Shown piece after piece: positions 26,058-34,313 of a stretch of 64,000 nucleotides of DNA. Under the pieces are notes generated by a model. It saw only the letters and a list, made by a program, of their open reading frames with translations. It searched no databases and was not told the DNA's origin. Source of the stretch: WHSW01 sp963729075 (GTDB lineage: Bacteria; Actinomycetota; Thermoleophilia; Solirubrobacterales; 70-9); assembly GCA_963729075.1 (NCBI GenBank), contig CAVSMU010000003.1, forward strand, positions 358,959 to 422,958. Direction: 5' to 3'. How positions within the stretch are numbered: the stretch's first letter is position 1; each line of letters begins with the position of its first letter. The translations under genes and the position numbers were made by a program.

Positions 26058-26851
26058 TGGGTTGGCTGGCGGTACCCCGAGACTGGCTCGCGTCGCTCGG
26101 CGACATCGCCCGCTTCTGCGGCCGGGTGATGGGGATCGTCTACTCCGGCCGGGTGATGCACTTCTTCGGGGAGGCGCTGCGCCAGGCGGGGATCCTGATC
26201 CTCGGCTCGACCGTCGTGATCTGGGGGCTCGTCTTCATCCTCGGCCTGCAGTGCGGGATCGAGGGCGCGTACTTCAATCGCTCGGTCGGCGCGCCGGCCT
26301 ACGCCGGCGTGTTCGCGGCCTGGTGCGACCTGCGCGAGGTGATCCCCTACGCCTTCGGCTACATGATGGCGGCGAAGATCGGTACCGGGATCGTCGCCGA
26401 GCTCGGCGCGATGCGGATCTCCGACGAGATCGACGCGCTCGAGGTGATGGGCGTCAACCCGATGATCTTCCTCTGCGGCACGCGGCTGCTGGGCGCCTGG
26501 ATGGTGCTGCCGTTCATGTATCTGGCCGCCATCGGGATCGGCTACCTCGCCTCCTACCTGGCGGTGGTCGAGCAGATCGGCGAGGTTTCGTCCGGCGGCT
26601 ACTTCCTGATCTTCTGGATGTTCCAGAACCCGCCGGATCTCATATTCAGCTTGATCAAGGCGATGTTCATGGCGACGGTGATCGTGCTCGTCGGCTGCTA
26701 CTACGGCTACACGGCCTCCGGCGGCCCCGTCGGCGTCGGCACCGCGACCGCGAAGTCGATGGTGCTCAACATCGTGCTGGTCCACATCATCGGGATGATG
26801 GGGACGCTGGTCTTCTGGGGAGCGAACCCGAGGGCGCCGATCGGCGGCTGA
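26057..26851 (+). CDS. ABC transporter permease, MlaE/YrbE1B family
   Basis: 264 aa paralogue of the preceding gene. It has MMAAKIGTGIVAELGAMRI and SDEIDALEVMGVNPMIFL, the MlaE helix pair. The start overlaps the previous stop (GTGATG; ATG 26057 or GTG 26054). Paired YrbE1A/YrbE1B permeases are the actinobacterial Mce layout, and a heterodimer with the downstream ATPase is expected. Confidence 0.9.
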   Translation: MGWLAVPRDWLASLGDIARFCGRVMGIVYSGRVMHFFGEALRQAGILILGSTVVIWGLVFILGLQCGIEGAYFNRSVGAPAYAGVFAAWCDLREVIPYAFGYMMAAKIGTGIVAELGAMRISDEIDALEVMGVNPMIFLCGTRLLGAWMVLPFMYLAAIGIGYLASYLAVVEQIGEVSSGGYFLIFWMFQNPPDLIFSLIKAMFMATVIVLVGCYYGYTASGGPVGVGTATAKSMVLNIVLVHIIGMMGTLVFWGANPRAPIGG

Positions 26852-26887
26852 GCAGACAATGACCGACCATCAGGAGGAGTAGGCAGA

Positions 26888-27904
26888 GTGGCTGAGGAAC
26901 GCGGGTATCCCGACGAGCGTGGCAGCGACGAGCAGGTCGCCGAGGAGCAGCCCGCCGACGAGCAGGTCGCCCAGGAGCAGGAGTACGACCGCTTTGCCGA
27001 CGACGTCGGCCGCGACGACCGAGGCGAGGACTATGACGAGCCGGCACCCGAGCTCGGAGACCTGCACAGGGACTACTCGATCCCCGGCGTCGACTCGAAG
27101 GAGTCGAACCCCTATCGCTGGCACACGGGCGAGAAGCGCGACCACGGCGGTGAGGACGCGATCGAGGCCATCGACCTGGTGAAGCAGTTCGGGCGCACCC
27201 GGATCCTCAACGGCCTCAACCTCGGCCTGCCCGACAACCAGATCTCGATGGTGCTCGGCCCGTCGGGCACCGGCAAGAGCGTGTTGATCAAGCACATCGT
27301 CGGCCTGCTCTATCCCGACACGGGCGACCTTCTCGTCCACGGCGAGTCGGTGCCCAACATGACCGATGACGAGCTGTTCGAGATGCGCAAGAAGTTCGGC
27401 CTGTTGTTCCAGGACGGCGCCCTGTTCGGCTCGATGAACGTGTACGACAACACGGCCTTCCCGCTGCGCCAGCACACCGACAAGGGCGAGGACGAGATCG
27501 GTGAGATCGTCAACCGGCGCCTGCGCGAGGTCGGCCTCGCCGAGGCGACCGAGAAGATGCCGAACGAGTTGTCCGGCGGGATGCGCAAGCGCGCCGGATT
27601 CGCCCGCGCCCTGGTGCTCGACCCGGCGATCGTCATGTTCGACGAGCCCGACTCGGGCCTCGACCCGGTGCGCACGGCGCTGCTCTGCGAGCTGATCCGC
27701 GAGGTTCACGAGGAGAACGGCGGCTGCTACTTGGTGATCAGCCACGACCTCGGCACCGCGCGCCGGATCGCCGACTTCATCGCGGTCCTCTGGAAGGGCC
27801 GGATCGTGGAATCGGGCCCGTCCGAGGAGCTCTTCAACTCCGAGAACGAGTTCGTCTCCCAGTTCCTGAACGCCCAAACGGAGGGCCCGCTCGCAATGGA
27901 TTGA
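26888..27904 (+). CDS. ABC transporter ATP-binding protein, MlaF/MceG-like, with acidic N-terminal extension
   Basis: 338 aa. After an 85-residue acidic, low-complexity extension with repeats (DEQVAEEQ, DEQVAQEQ) comes the ABC domain: Walker A LGPSGTGKSVLIKH, Q-loop FGLLFQDGALFGSM, signature LSGGMRKRAGFARAL, Walker B IVMFDEPDSGLDPV, switch His in VISHDLGTARRIAD. FQDGALF and LSGGM are typical of MlaF/MceG. GTG 26888 follows AGGAGG. The acidic extension is unusual for the family and may mediate partner contacts. Confidence 0.9.
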   Translation: MAEERGYPDERGSDEQVAEEQPADEQVAQEQEYDRFADDVGRDDRGEDYDEPAPELGDLHRDYSIPGVDSKESNPYRWHTGEKRDHGGEDAIEAIDLVKQFGRTRILNGLNLGLPDNQISMVLGPSGTGKSVLIKHIVGLLYPDTGDLLVHGESVPNMTDDELFEMRKKFGLLFQDGALFGSMNVYDNTAFPLRQHTDKGEDEIGEIVNRRLREVGLAEATEKMPNELSGGMRKRAGFARALVLDPAIVMFDEPDSGLDPVRTALLCELIREVHEENGGCYLVISHDLGTARRIADFIAVLWKGRIVESGPSEELFNSENEFVSQFLNAQTEGPLAMD

Positions 27905-27957
27905 GGCGGCTCGCGCCGCGCTCGGTTTCCGTCGGCTTGATCGCGGGCGCACGTCCC

Positions 27958-27963
27958 TACCCT
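27958..27963 (+). promoter_or_regulatory. Candidate -10 element of the MMPL transporter gene
   Basis: TACCCT, 7 nt before the ATG at 27971, no Shine-Dalgarno. It would allow the transporter to be transcribed apart from the ABC operon 66 bp upstream. Confidence 0.35.
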
Positions 27964-27970
27964 TGAGTCG

Positions 27971-30670
27971 ATGAGGGATCTGCTCGCACGGATCGCGGGC
28001 TTCTGTGTGGAGCGGCCTCTGCCCGTGCTGGCCGCGACGGCGCTGGTGACGCTGGTCGCCGCCGTCGGCGCGCTCGGGCTCGAGGCCGACGCGGGCACGG
28101 ACCAGCTGGTCGATCGCGACTCCGACGCCTTCGTCGGCACCGAGGCGTTCAAGCGGGAGTTCGGCGACGACGCGGTCGTCGTCCTGGTCAAGGGCGACCT
28201 GGAGCAGCTCGTGCTCAGCTCGGACCTCGGCAAGCTGCTGGCGCTCGAGGCGTGCCTGTCCGGCAAGGCCCCCGGAGGCAGGGTGTTCCCCGACGAGCCG
28301 GCCCCCGCGCCATGCGCCGCGCTGGCCGAGAGCCGGGCGGCGCGGGTGGTCTTCGGTGGGGCCACCTTCCTCAACCAGTCGGCGATCCAGGCGGAGCGGC
28401 TGCTCGCGCAGCAGTCGAGCGCGGCGCAGCAGCAGGCGCGCGCGGCCGCGGCGCGCGCTGCGCTCGATGCCCGCCGCCAGGGACTGTCGGAGAGCGACCA
28501 GCGGGCCGCGGCGCAGGCAGCCGCGCAGGAGGTGCTGACCACCTTCCAGCAGCAGGTACTCGACCTCGCGATCCGCTACGGGCAGACCGGTATCCCGCGG
28601 CTCGACGATCCGACCTTCGTCCAGTCCGTGGTCTTCGACAGGCGGAGCCCGGGCGAGCCGAAGCCGCGGTTCTCCGCGTTCTGGCCGAGCGCCGATGCGG
28701 CCCAGATCCTGATCCGGCTGCGCCCCGAGCTCAGCGAGACCGAGCGCCGCGAGGCGATCGAGCAGATCCGCGCCGCGGTCGACGACTCGACCTTCCGCAT
28801 CCGTGACGCCGAGTACGTCGTCAGCGGCGTCCCGGTCGTCGTCGAGGGCCTCGCCCAGAAGCTCTCGGACGAGATCTTCGTCCTTCTGGCGGTGGCGCTC
28901 GCGGTGATGGCCCTGACCCTGGCGCTGCTCTTCGGTCCGCCAATGCGGCTGCTGCCGCTCGGGATCGCGATGGTCGCCGCGGCCGCGGTGTTCGGACTGC
29001 TCGCTGCCTTCGGCGGCTCACTCACCATGGCGTCGCTGGCGGTACTGCCGATCCTGATCGGGCTCGCGGTCGATTACGCGATCCAGTTCCATGCCCGGTT
29101 CGCGGAGGCGGCACGTGCAGGCGCCTCCGCCCCTCGGGCCGCGGTCGAGGCAGCCGCGGCGGGTGGGCCCGTCATCGGGGCGGCGGCGCTGGCCACGGCC
29201 GCCGGCTTCTTGGTCCTGCTGCTGTCGCCGATCCCGATGATTCGCGGGTTCGGCCTGCTGTTGGTGGCCGGGATCGCGATCGCGTTCGTGCTCGCGCTGA
29301 CCGCCGGGCTGGCCACGCTGTCGCTCACGAGGCCGGCAGCCGGCCGCACGCCGCCGAGTGGCCGCCTCCCGGCGCCGCTGATCGCCGCGCTCGAGCGCAT
29401 CGGCCAAGCTCGCCGGGCGATCTCCGAGCGGGCCGGTTCGCTCGGCCGGCGGGCCCTGGCCGCATCGGTCGCGGCGCCCGGCCGAGTGCTGGCCGTGGGC
29501 CTCATCGTCGCGGTGATCGGTTGGGCGCTGGGAACCCGGACGGAGGTGATCTCCGACATCCGTGAGCTCGTCCCCCGCAACCTGCCCGAGCTCCAGAACG
29601 TCGACGAGCTCCAGGAGGCGACCGGGGTCTCCGGCGAGGTTGACGTCACGGTGAATGCGCCGGACCTCACGGACCCCGAGGTGATCGCGTGGATGAGCGA
29701 CTACAAGCAGCGCGTCCTCTCCCGCGCCGGCTTTACCAGCGAGGCCACGTCCTGCCGCGAGCAGGACACGCAGCTGTGCCCGTCGATCGCCCTTCCGGAC
29801 CTGTTCGGCGGCGAGAGTGAGGCGCCGGACCAGGCACGGATTCGGCGGACGCTCGCGCTCCTGCCGCCGTACTTCTCGCAGGCCGTGATCAACAGCGACC
29901 CCGACACTGGCGAGCTCGGCGACACCGCGGTGATCGCGTTCGGGATCAAGGTCATGCCGTTCGACGAGCAGAAGCAGCTGATCGACGCGATCAGGGCTGA
30001 GATCGACCCGCCGGGGACGGGGAACGACCCGCCCGACGGTGTCAGCGCCGAGGTGGTCGGCCTGCCGGTGCTCGCAGCAGATGCAAACTCGGCGCTCGAG
30101 GGCAACCGCTACCTGCTGACCGTCGCCGGGCTGGCGGCGGTGGCGCTCGCCCTGCTGGCCGTCTATCGGTCGCTGCGGCGCGCGCTGGTGCCGCTCATCC
30201 CGGTCGCGCTCGCCACCGGCTGGTCGGCGCTCGGGCTGGCGATCACCGGCGTGCCCCTGAACCCGATGTCGGCGACGCTTGGCGCGCTGGTCATCGCGAT
30301 CGCCACCGAGTTCAGCGTGCTGATCGCCGCGCGCTATGAGGAGGAGCGCCGCACGGCGCTCTCCGTCGGCGAGGCGCTGCGGCGCGCCTACTCGCGCACG
30401 GGGGTCGCCGTGATCGCATCGGGGATCACCGCGATCGCCGGGTTCGCGACGCTGATCGCGACGGACATCCGCATGCTGCGCGACTTCGGCATCGTCACCG
30501 TGATCGACCTCTCGGTCGCCCTGGTCGGCGTGCTGATCATCCTCCCCGCGGCGCTGGTCTGGGCCGAATCGGGCTTCAGAACAACTCCGTTCCGAACAAC
30601 TCCGACGACATCCTCCGCCTCGCGTCCGGTGTCGTCGGGCGGCGACGCGTTACGGGAAGGCAGGCCATAA
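27971..30670 (+). CDS. MMPL/RND family transporter
   Basis: 899 aa with two RND halves. Each half has one N-terminal TM, a large periplasm-side loop and a 5-TM bundle: ILIGLAVDYAIQFHARFAEA in the first (a GLAVDYAI-type TM4 motif) and LVIAIATEFSVLIAARYEEE in the second. The Asp of TM4 in the first half is the expected proton-relay residue; the second half has Glu in ATEFSVL. The loop of the first half contains a long Ala/Gln-rich stretch. It resembles hopanoid/lipid exporters of the HpnN/MMPL type. Placement after YrbE-ATPase genes suggests envelope lipid transport. Confidence 0.85.
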   Translation: MRDLLARIAGFCVERPLPVLAATALVTLVAAVGALGLEADAGTDQLVDRDSDAFVGTEAFKREFGDDAVVVLVKGDLEQLVLSSDLGKLLALEACLSGKAPGGRVFPDEPAPAPCAALAESRAARVVFGGATFLNQSAIQAERLLAQQSSAAQQQARAAAARAALDARRQGLSESDQRAAAQAAAQEVLTTFQQQVLDLAIRYGQTGIPRLDDPTFVQSVVFDRRSPGEPKPRFSAFWPSADAAQILIRLRPELSETERREAIEQIRAAVDDSTFRIRDAEYVVSGVPVVVEGLAQKLSDEIFVLLAVALAVMALTLALLFGPPMRLLPLGIAMVAAAAVFGLLAAFGGSLTMASLAVLPILIGLAVDYAIQFHARFAEAARAGASAPRAAVEAAAAGGPVIGAAALATAAGFLVLLLSPIPMIRGFGLLLVAGIAIAFVLALTAGLATLSLTRPAAGRTPPSGRLPAPLIAALERIGQARRAISERAGSLGRRALAASVAAPGRVLAVGLIVAVIGWALGTRTEVISDIRELVPRNLPELQNVDELQEATGVSGEVDVTVNAPDLTDPEVIAWMSDYKQRVLSRAGFTSEATSCREQDTQLCPSIALPDLFGGESEAPDQARIRRTLALLPPYFSQAVINSDPDTGELGDTAVIAFGIKVMPFDEQKQLIDAIRAEIDPPGTGNDPPDGVSAEVVGLPVLAADANSALEGNRYLLTVAGLAAVALALLAVYRSLRRALVPLIPVALATGWSALGLAITGVPLNPMSATLGALVIAIATEFSVLIAARYEEERRTALSVGEALRRAYSRTGVAVIASGITAIAGFATLIATDIRMLRDFGIVTVIDLSVALVGVLIILPAALVWAESGFRTTPFRTTPTTSSASRPVSSGGDALREGRP

Positions 30671-30700
30671 GCGCTTGAACCGCGACTTCGTCGCTAGCCC

Positions 30701-31408
30701 GTGACCGGCGACACCGACGGCTCGTCATCCAAGCGGCGGCCGTCGAGCCGCTACTCGGCCTTCGTCGGCCTCGCGTTCATCGCCCTGATCGTGATCGCCG
30801 CCATCAACACGTTCGAGAGCAACGAGGGCGGCGTGCTCGGCGCCGACGAGACGCAGGTCGGCGAGCCCCTTCCGGAGTTCGCGGTGCCGGAGCTGATCGG
30901 CGGCGAGGACGCCGACGCCAACGTCTACCAGGACGACTGCGAGAGCTCGGAGGTTCCCTGTCCCGCCGACGAGCAGCGCACCTCGGCGTGCGACGTCGAC
31001 GTGCCCAACGTGATCCGGATCTGCGATCTCTTCGATCGGCCGCTGGTGCTGTCGTTCTGGTTCTCGACGCCGGCCGAGTGCCCGCCGACCCAGGACGTCG
31101 TCGACAACGCCGCGCGGCGTTACGGCGGGCGGGTCAACTTCCTCTCGCTCGCCGTCCGCGGCGACCGCGAGGAGCTCGCCGACATCGTCGCCGGGCGCGG
31201 CTGGGAGCTCCCCGTCGGCTGGGATCGCGACGGGGCCGTCTCGAATCTCTACCGGGTCGGAGTCTGCCCGACGGTGGCGTTCGTGCTCCCGGGTGGGATC
31301 CTGAGCGAGGCCCGCGTCGGCAGCGACGAGCTCGACAAGCGCCAGCTGGACGCCGCGATCGAGCGCCTGATCCGGGAGTCCCAGCGCGACGCGGAGGCGC
31401 CGCAATGA
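30701..31408 (+). CDS. Membrane-anchored thioredoxin-like (TlpA/AhpC-type) protein lacking CxxC
   Basis: 235 aa. A basic N-terminus and one TM segment (YSAFVGLAFIALIVIAAINTF) anchor a thioredoxin-fold domain: PLVLSFWFSTPAECPPTQDVV and cis-Pro VGVCPTVAFVLPGG. The usual WCxxC is replaced by STPAECPP, with a single cysteine, so a classical disulfide reductase function is doubtful. An inserted stretch with four cysteines (CESSEVPC, SACDVDV, IRIC) precedes the fold. GTG 30701; the stop overlaps the next start (ATGA). Confidence 0.7.
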   Translation: MTGDTDGSSSKRRPSSRYSAFVGLAFIALIVIAAINTFESNEGGVLGADETQVGEPLPEFAVPELIGGEDADANVYQDDCESSEVPCPADEQRTSACDVDVPNVIRICDLFDRPLVLSFWFSTPAECPPTQDVVDNAARRYGGRVNFLSLAVRGDREELADIVAGRGWELPVGWDRDGAVSNLYRVGVCPTVAFVLPGGILSEARVGSDELDKRQLDAAIERLIRESQRDAEAPQ

Positions 31409-32067
31409 GCGCCGGAGCCGAGGCGTCCGGGGAGACGCCGCCGCAGCTCGGCTGGGTTGCGCCGGAGCTCGTCGAGGAGTTCCCGGGGCTCGCCCTTCAC
31501 TACCTCGCGGTCGAGCGAGGCTCGGGGCGCTCGACCCGCGAGCTCAGACAGCAACTTCGCGTCCTGTCCGACCGGTTCTCGGGAGCCCAGGCGATCAATC
31601 TCCGCCACCAGCCGATCCCCTGGGCGTACCGCGTCTTCTACCGCCACATCGGCCTGGACCCCGACCAGCAGCGAACGCCGATCGAGGAGCTGGTGCTCGA
31701 GCGGATGCAGCACGGCGGCTTTCGCAGCCGCAGCCTGCTCGACGACGCGCTCACGATCGCCACGGTCGAGTCGAGCGTTGCGATGCGCGCCTTCGATGCG
31801 GACCGGGTCACCGGCAGGCCGGGGATCCGCACGACCGAGCCGGGGGAGGGGCTGGAGGGGCGACCCGGCGAGCTTCCGGCCGGCACGCTCGTGATCGCCG
31901 ACGAGGCCCGTCCGCTCGCGCTGCTCTTCGGGGCGCTCGCGGCCGGCCGCGGCGTCCGACCGAAGACGAAGCGCACGCTGCTCGCCGCGATTCAGGTGAC
32001 CGGCGTGCCGGCGCTCGCGGTCTCCGAGGCGCTCTGGCTTGCCGCCGGCACTCTCGAGGACGGCTAG
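31405..32067 (+). CDS. Solo B3/B4-type (tRNA-synthetase-like) domain protein
   Basis: 220 aa starting at the ATG that overlaps the previous stop. The order of motifs (FPGLALHYLAVERG, NLRHQPIPWAYRVFYRHIGLDP, RTPIEELVLERMQHGGF, SLLDDALTIATVESSVAMRAFD, LVIADEARPLALLFG) matches stand-alone B3/B4 domains related to the PheRS beta-subunit editing module. Such solo proteins are proposed to hydrolyse mischarged tRNA or act on free amino acids. Function here is not established. Confidence 0.65.
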   Translation: MSAGAEASGETPPQLGWVAPELVEEFPGLALHYLAVERGSGRSTRELRQQLRVLSDRFSGAQAINLRHQPIPWAYRVFYRHIGLDPDQQRTPIEELVLERMQHGGFRSRSLLDDALTIATVESSVAMRAFDADRVTGRPGIRTTEPGEGLEGRPGELPAGTLVIADEARPLALLFGALAAGRGVRPKTKRTLLAAIQVTGVPALAVSEALWLAAGTLEDG

Positions 32068-32137
32068 GCCCCTCGCTGGAAGCGCGGCCGGTGGCCGATT
32101 AGAATGCGGCGGACAGGCAACGGGTAAAGGAGCCTCC

Positions 32138-33163
32138 GTGCCCAGCGCGCTCGACCAGATCACGGCCCCCACAGCGCCCGGCCCCGAGACCCTCGGCGGA
32201 ACCGTCCCCGCCGGCGCCGAGCGGCGCGCCCGTGACGACCTCCGGCGCCAGATAGCGGACCTCGACCGCCGACTCGGCGAGCTCTTCGCCTCCGCCTTCC
32301 CCCGTTCCGGGCTCGATTGGGGGGTCGGCGCGGTCGGCGGCCCGCGGGTGCTCTCAACCGGCGAGCTCGAGCGGGTCCGCGACGCCCTCGCCCTGCGCCT
32401 GCGCGACGCCCAGGCGGAGCTTGCCCGGCGCGCCGAGGTCGAGGAGGCGAACCGGGGCCTGATCGAGCGCATGATCGCTGCGCCGGAGCGCCATCGCTGG
32501 GTGATCGTGTCGAACGAGGACATCGGCGAGCGGGGCTGTCGCCACTGGCACTCCCGCCCGCGCTGGGGCATCCTGGGGATCCTGTTCAACTGGTGGCGGG
32601 TTCGCCTCTCGTCCGGTTGTCCGTTAGCCGCGGGGCTTCGGCCCCCGGCCACGCGGGTCACGGCACCATCTGAGATGGCGAAGAAACGCCGCAAGCGCCG
32701 ACCCCGCGCCCCTGCGGCCGCGCCGGCTGCCGCGCCCAAGCCGGCCGCCAAGCGTCCCGCTGCGAAGGTCCCCCGCAAGCCGATCGCGGATGAGCGCCCG
32801 CCTGCGCCGTGGGGCTCGTTCCCCCTGGTCGAGCTCGTGGTCCTCTTCGGCCTCGTGCTGTTCGTGGCCGGGTTCTTCCTCGTCGACGGCGAGCGCGGGA
32901 CGCAGCTGTTCGCGACCGGCCTCGTGATCGCGTCGCTCGCCGGGCTGGAGCTGTCGATCCGCGAGCACTTCGCGGGCTATCGCTCGCACTCGACCCTCCT
33001 CGCTGCCGCCGTCGCAGTAGCCGTGATGCTCGGCCTCTACTACCTCGCCGACCTGTCGCCGACCGCCAGCCTCGCCGCGGGCGCGGGGGTCGGCGCGCTC
33101 TGCTTCTGGGCGCTGGCACGGACGTTCCAGAACCGCGCCGGGCGTATGGTCAAGCTGCGCTGA
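32138..33163 (+). CDS. Two-part protein: coiled-coil/Cys domain joined to a membrane protein
   Basis: 341 aa in one open frame from GTG 32138 (AAAGGAG 6 nt upstream). Residues 1-165 contain an alpha-helical stretch (RRARDDLRRQIADLDRRLGEL, LRLRDAQAELARRAEVEEAN) and a conserved block ERGCRHWHSRPRWGILGI followed by WWRVRLSSGCPL, which looks like a C-terminal motif. Residues 180-341 start at an internal ATG (32675, MAKKRRKRRPRAP) with a Lys/Ala/Pro-rich segment and four TM helices. It could be a true fusion, two genes without a stop between them, or a lost stop codon. Confidence 0.55.
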   Translation: MPSALDQITAPTAPGPETLGGTVPAGAERRARDDLRRQIADLDRRLGELFASAFPRSGLDWGVGAVGGPRVLSTGELERVRDALALRLRDAQAELARRAEVEEANRGLIERMIAAPERHRWVIVSNEDIGERGCRHWHSRPRWGILGILFNWWRVRLSSGCPLAAGLRPPATRVTAPSEMAKKRRKRRPRAPAAAPAAAPKPAAKRPAAKVPRKPIADERPPAPWGSFPLVELVVLFGLVLFVAGFFLVDGERGTQLFATGLVIASLAGLELSIREHFAGYRSHSTLLAAAVAVAVMLGLYYLADLSPTASLAAGAGVGALCFWALARTFQNRAGRMVKLR

Positions 33164-33185
33164 GCGATGGCCGGTACGCTCGCCG

Positions 33186-33575
33186 GTGATCCTCTCCCGC
33201 GTGCGCGAGATCATGAGTGGTCCCGCCAGCAGCGCGCTGGTGTTGCTCATGCTGGCCGGGTGCCTGTTCCTGTGGATCGGCGTCCCGCTCGGCTGGCTCT
33301 GGATCGGATCGCAGGTTCAGGGGTCGGCGTCGCTTGGCACGGCGATGCTCGTGACCATGCTCGGGATCACGGCGACGATCTTCGTCGTGGTGATCGTGCT
33401 CTCGTGGCTCAACCGTCGCCACGCGGTGCTCCAGGAGCGTCGCAATCGCCCCCGTGGCGGTAATGCGCTCGAGATGCTCCTGGTCGCCAGCGCCGGCATC
33501 GCGATCGTGGGATTCGGGGTCTGGTTCTTCGGCTTCGCCGGTGCCAGCCCGGTGCCGCTCAACATCGGCTTCTGA
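33186..33575 (+). CDS. Small membrane protein of unknown function
   Basis: 129 aa, three predicted TM segments (ALVLLMLAGCLFLWIGVPLG, AMLVTMLGITATIFVVVIVL, LLVASAGIAIVGFGVWFFGF), with a basic loop RRHAVLQERRNRPRG between TM2 and TM3. It starts at GTG 33186, with ATG 33213 as an alternative. TACGCT lies 5 nt before the GTG. No family recognised. It follows the membrane-domain gene by 22 bp and may be co-expressed. Confidence 0.6.
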   Translation: MILSRVREIMSGPASSALVLLMLAGCLFLWIGVPLGWLWIGSQVQGSASLGTAMLVTMLGITATIFVVVIVLSWLNRRHAVLQERRNRPRGGNALEMLLVASAGIAIVGFGVWFFGFAGASPVPLNIGF

Positions 33576-33649
33576 GGCGTTCCGGGATCGGCGGCGGGGC
33601 GGGCGTCGCGCGCCCGCCCCTTCGACCGCTGGGACGATCCCGTCGAGTC

Positions 33650-33994
33650 TTACGCCATCGTGCGTTCGGGCCGCTTGGCCTCGAGCTCCGTTGCCAGGAG
33701 CTCACGCTGACGGGTGGTCAGCCGCCCAAGCTCACGATTTTCGTTCAACGCCATCGGGAACAGGAACTTACGAGCCCGCGTACGGCCCCACCGCCGCTGG
33801 CTCCTCAAAAGCTCGCCGATCGACATTGACTGGACTTCCCAGGGACACTCACGGACGATCTCCGCCGCATCGGCCCGACCTGCGGCGACCGAGCGCTTGA
33901 GCGACGCCCTCGCCAGCCGGACGCGGTTGGCGTGTTCGAGCGCCTGCATGTGCTGCGGGATCGCTACAGGAGCCAGGCTCGAGGCAGCTTCCAT
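33650..33994 (-). CDS. mihF: Actinobacterial integration host factor mIHF-like protein
   Basis: 114 aa from ATG 33994, which has a strong AGGAGGAGAG site. The arrangement ALEHANRVRLARASLKRSVAAG, SIGELLRSQRRWGRTRARKFL, GRLTTRQRELLATELEAK matches mIHF: a long N-terminal helix, then the helix-two-turn-helix DNA-binding core with RArk and a C-terminal LT.RQR helix. mIHF is a nucleoid-associated protein specific to actinobacteria. The fit is clear in pattern but divergent from the mycobacterial sequence. Confidence 0.75.
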   Translation of the reverse strand: MEAASSLAPVAIPQHMQALEHANRVRLARASLKRSVAAGRADAAEIVRECPWEVQSMSIGELLRSQRRWGRTRARKFLFPMALNENRELGRLTTRQRELLATELEAKRPERTMA

Positions 33995-34083
33995 TCTCAC
34001 TCTCCTCCTCTGAGCGGTTTGGGGGTTGCGGGGTATATCGGCGCCCGGTGCTCCCAATCGCGGCCCGTTGCCGCTCCAGGGTG

Positions 34084-34116
34084 GGTCGGGACAAATCACT
34101 CTTTTCTGTCCCGACC
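34084..34116. promoter_or_regulatory. 10-bp perfect inverted repeat upstream of mihF
   Basis: GGTCGGGACA (34084-34093) and TGTCCCGACC (34107-34116) are separated by 13 nt that are AT-rich compared with the surroundings. It lies 90 bp upstream of the mihF start on the minus strand. It could be an operator or a stem-loop in the mihF leader. Confidence 0.5.
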
Positions 34117-34247
34117 GCTCCCTGCCCCAGGGTGCGTTCGGCGCCTTCGCAACCTATGGAACCCGGAGCGCCCGCGTCAACCGGGCCGGTCCGGCGTGCC
34201 CCCACACTCGTTCGCTAAGAGCATGCTTTTTGTGCGTGGGCTTGTCT

Positions 34248-34290
34248 TGTCCAGAAGTGGACAACGTGAAAGTCCCCCACTGGGGGGAAC
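34248..34290 (-). terminator. Two consecutive hairpins after the oxoamine synthase gene
   Basis: Reading the minus strand after the stop at 34314: a CCCCC/GGGGG hairpin with a 3-nt loop (34275-34288), then TTGTCCA-CTTC-TGGACAA (34248-34265). No long U-tract follows either stem, so Rho-independent termination is plausible but not certain. Confidence 0.4.
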
Positions 34291-34313
34291 GGGGCGGCTC
34301 CGCCGCGGCCTCC

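Larger units (their letters stand above)
33995..34313. other. Intergenic region with several hairpins
   Basis: 319 bp between mihF and the oxoamine synthase gene, both on the minus strand. It holds no gene that I can support. It contains three perfect inverted repeats (34084-34116, 34248-34265, 34275-34288) and should carry both the end of the oxoamine synthase transcript and the mihF promoter. Confidence 0.6.
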
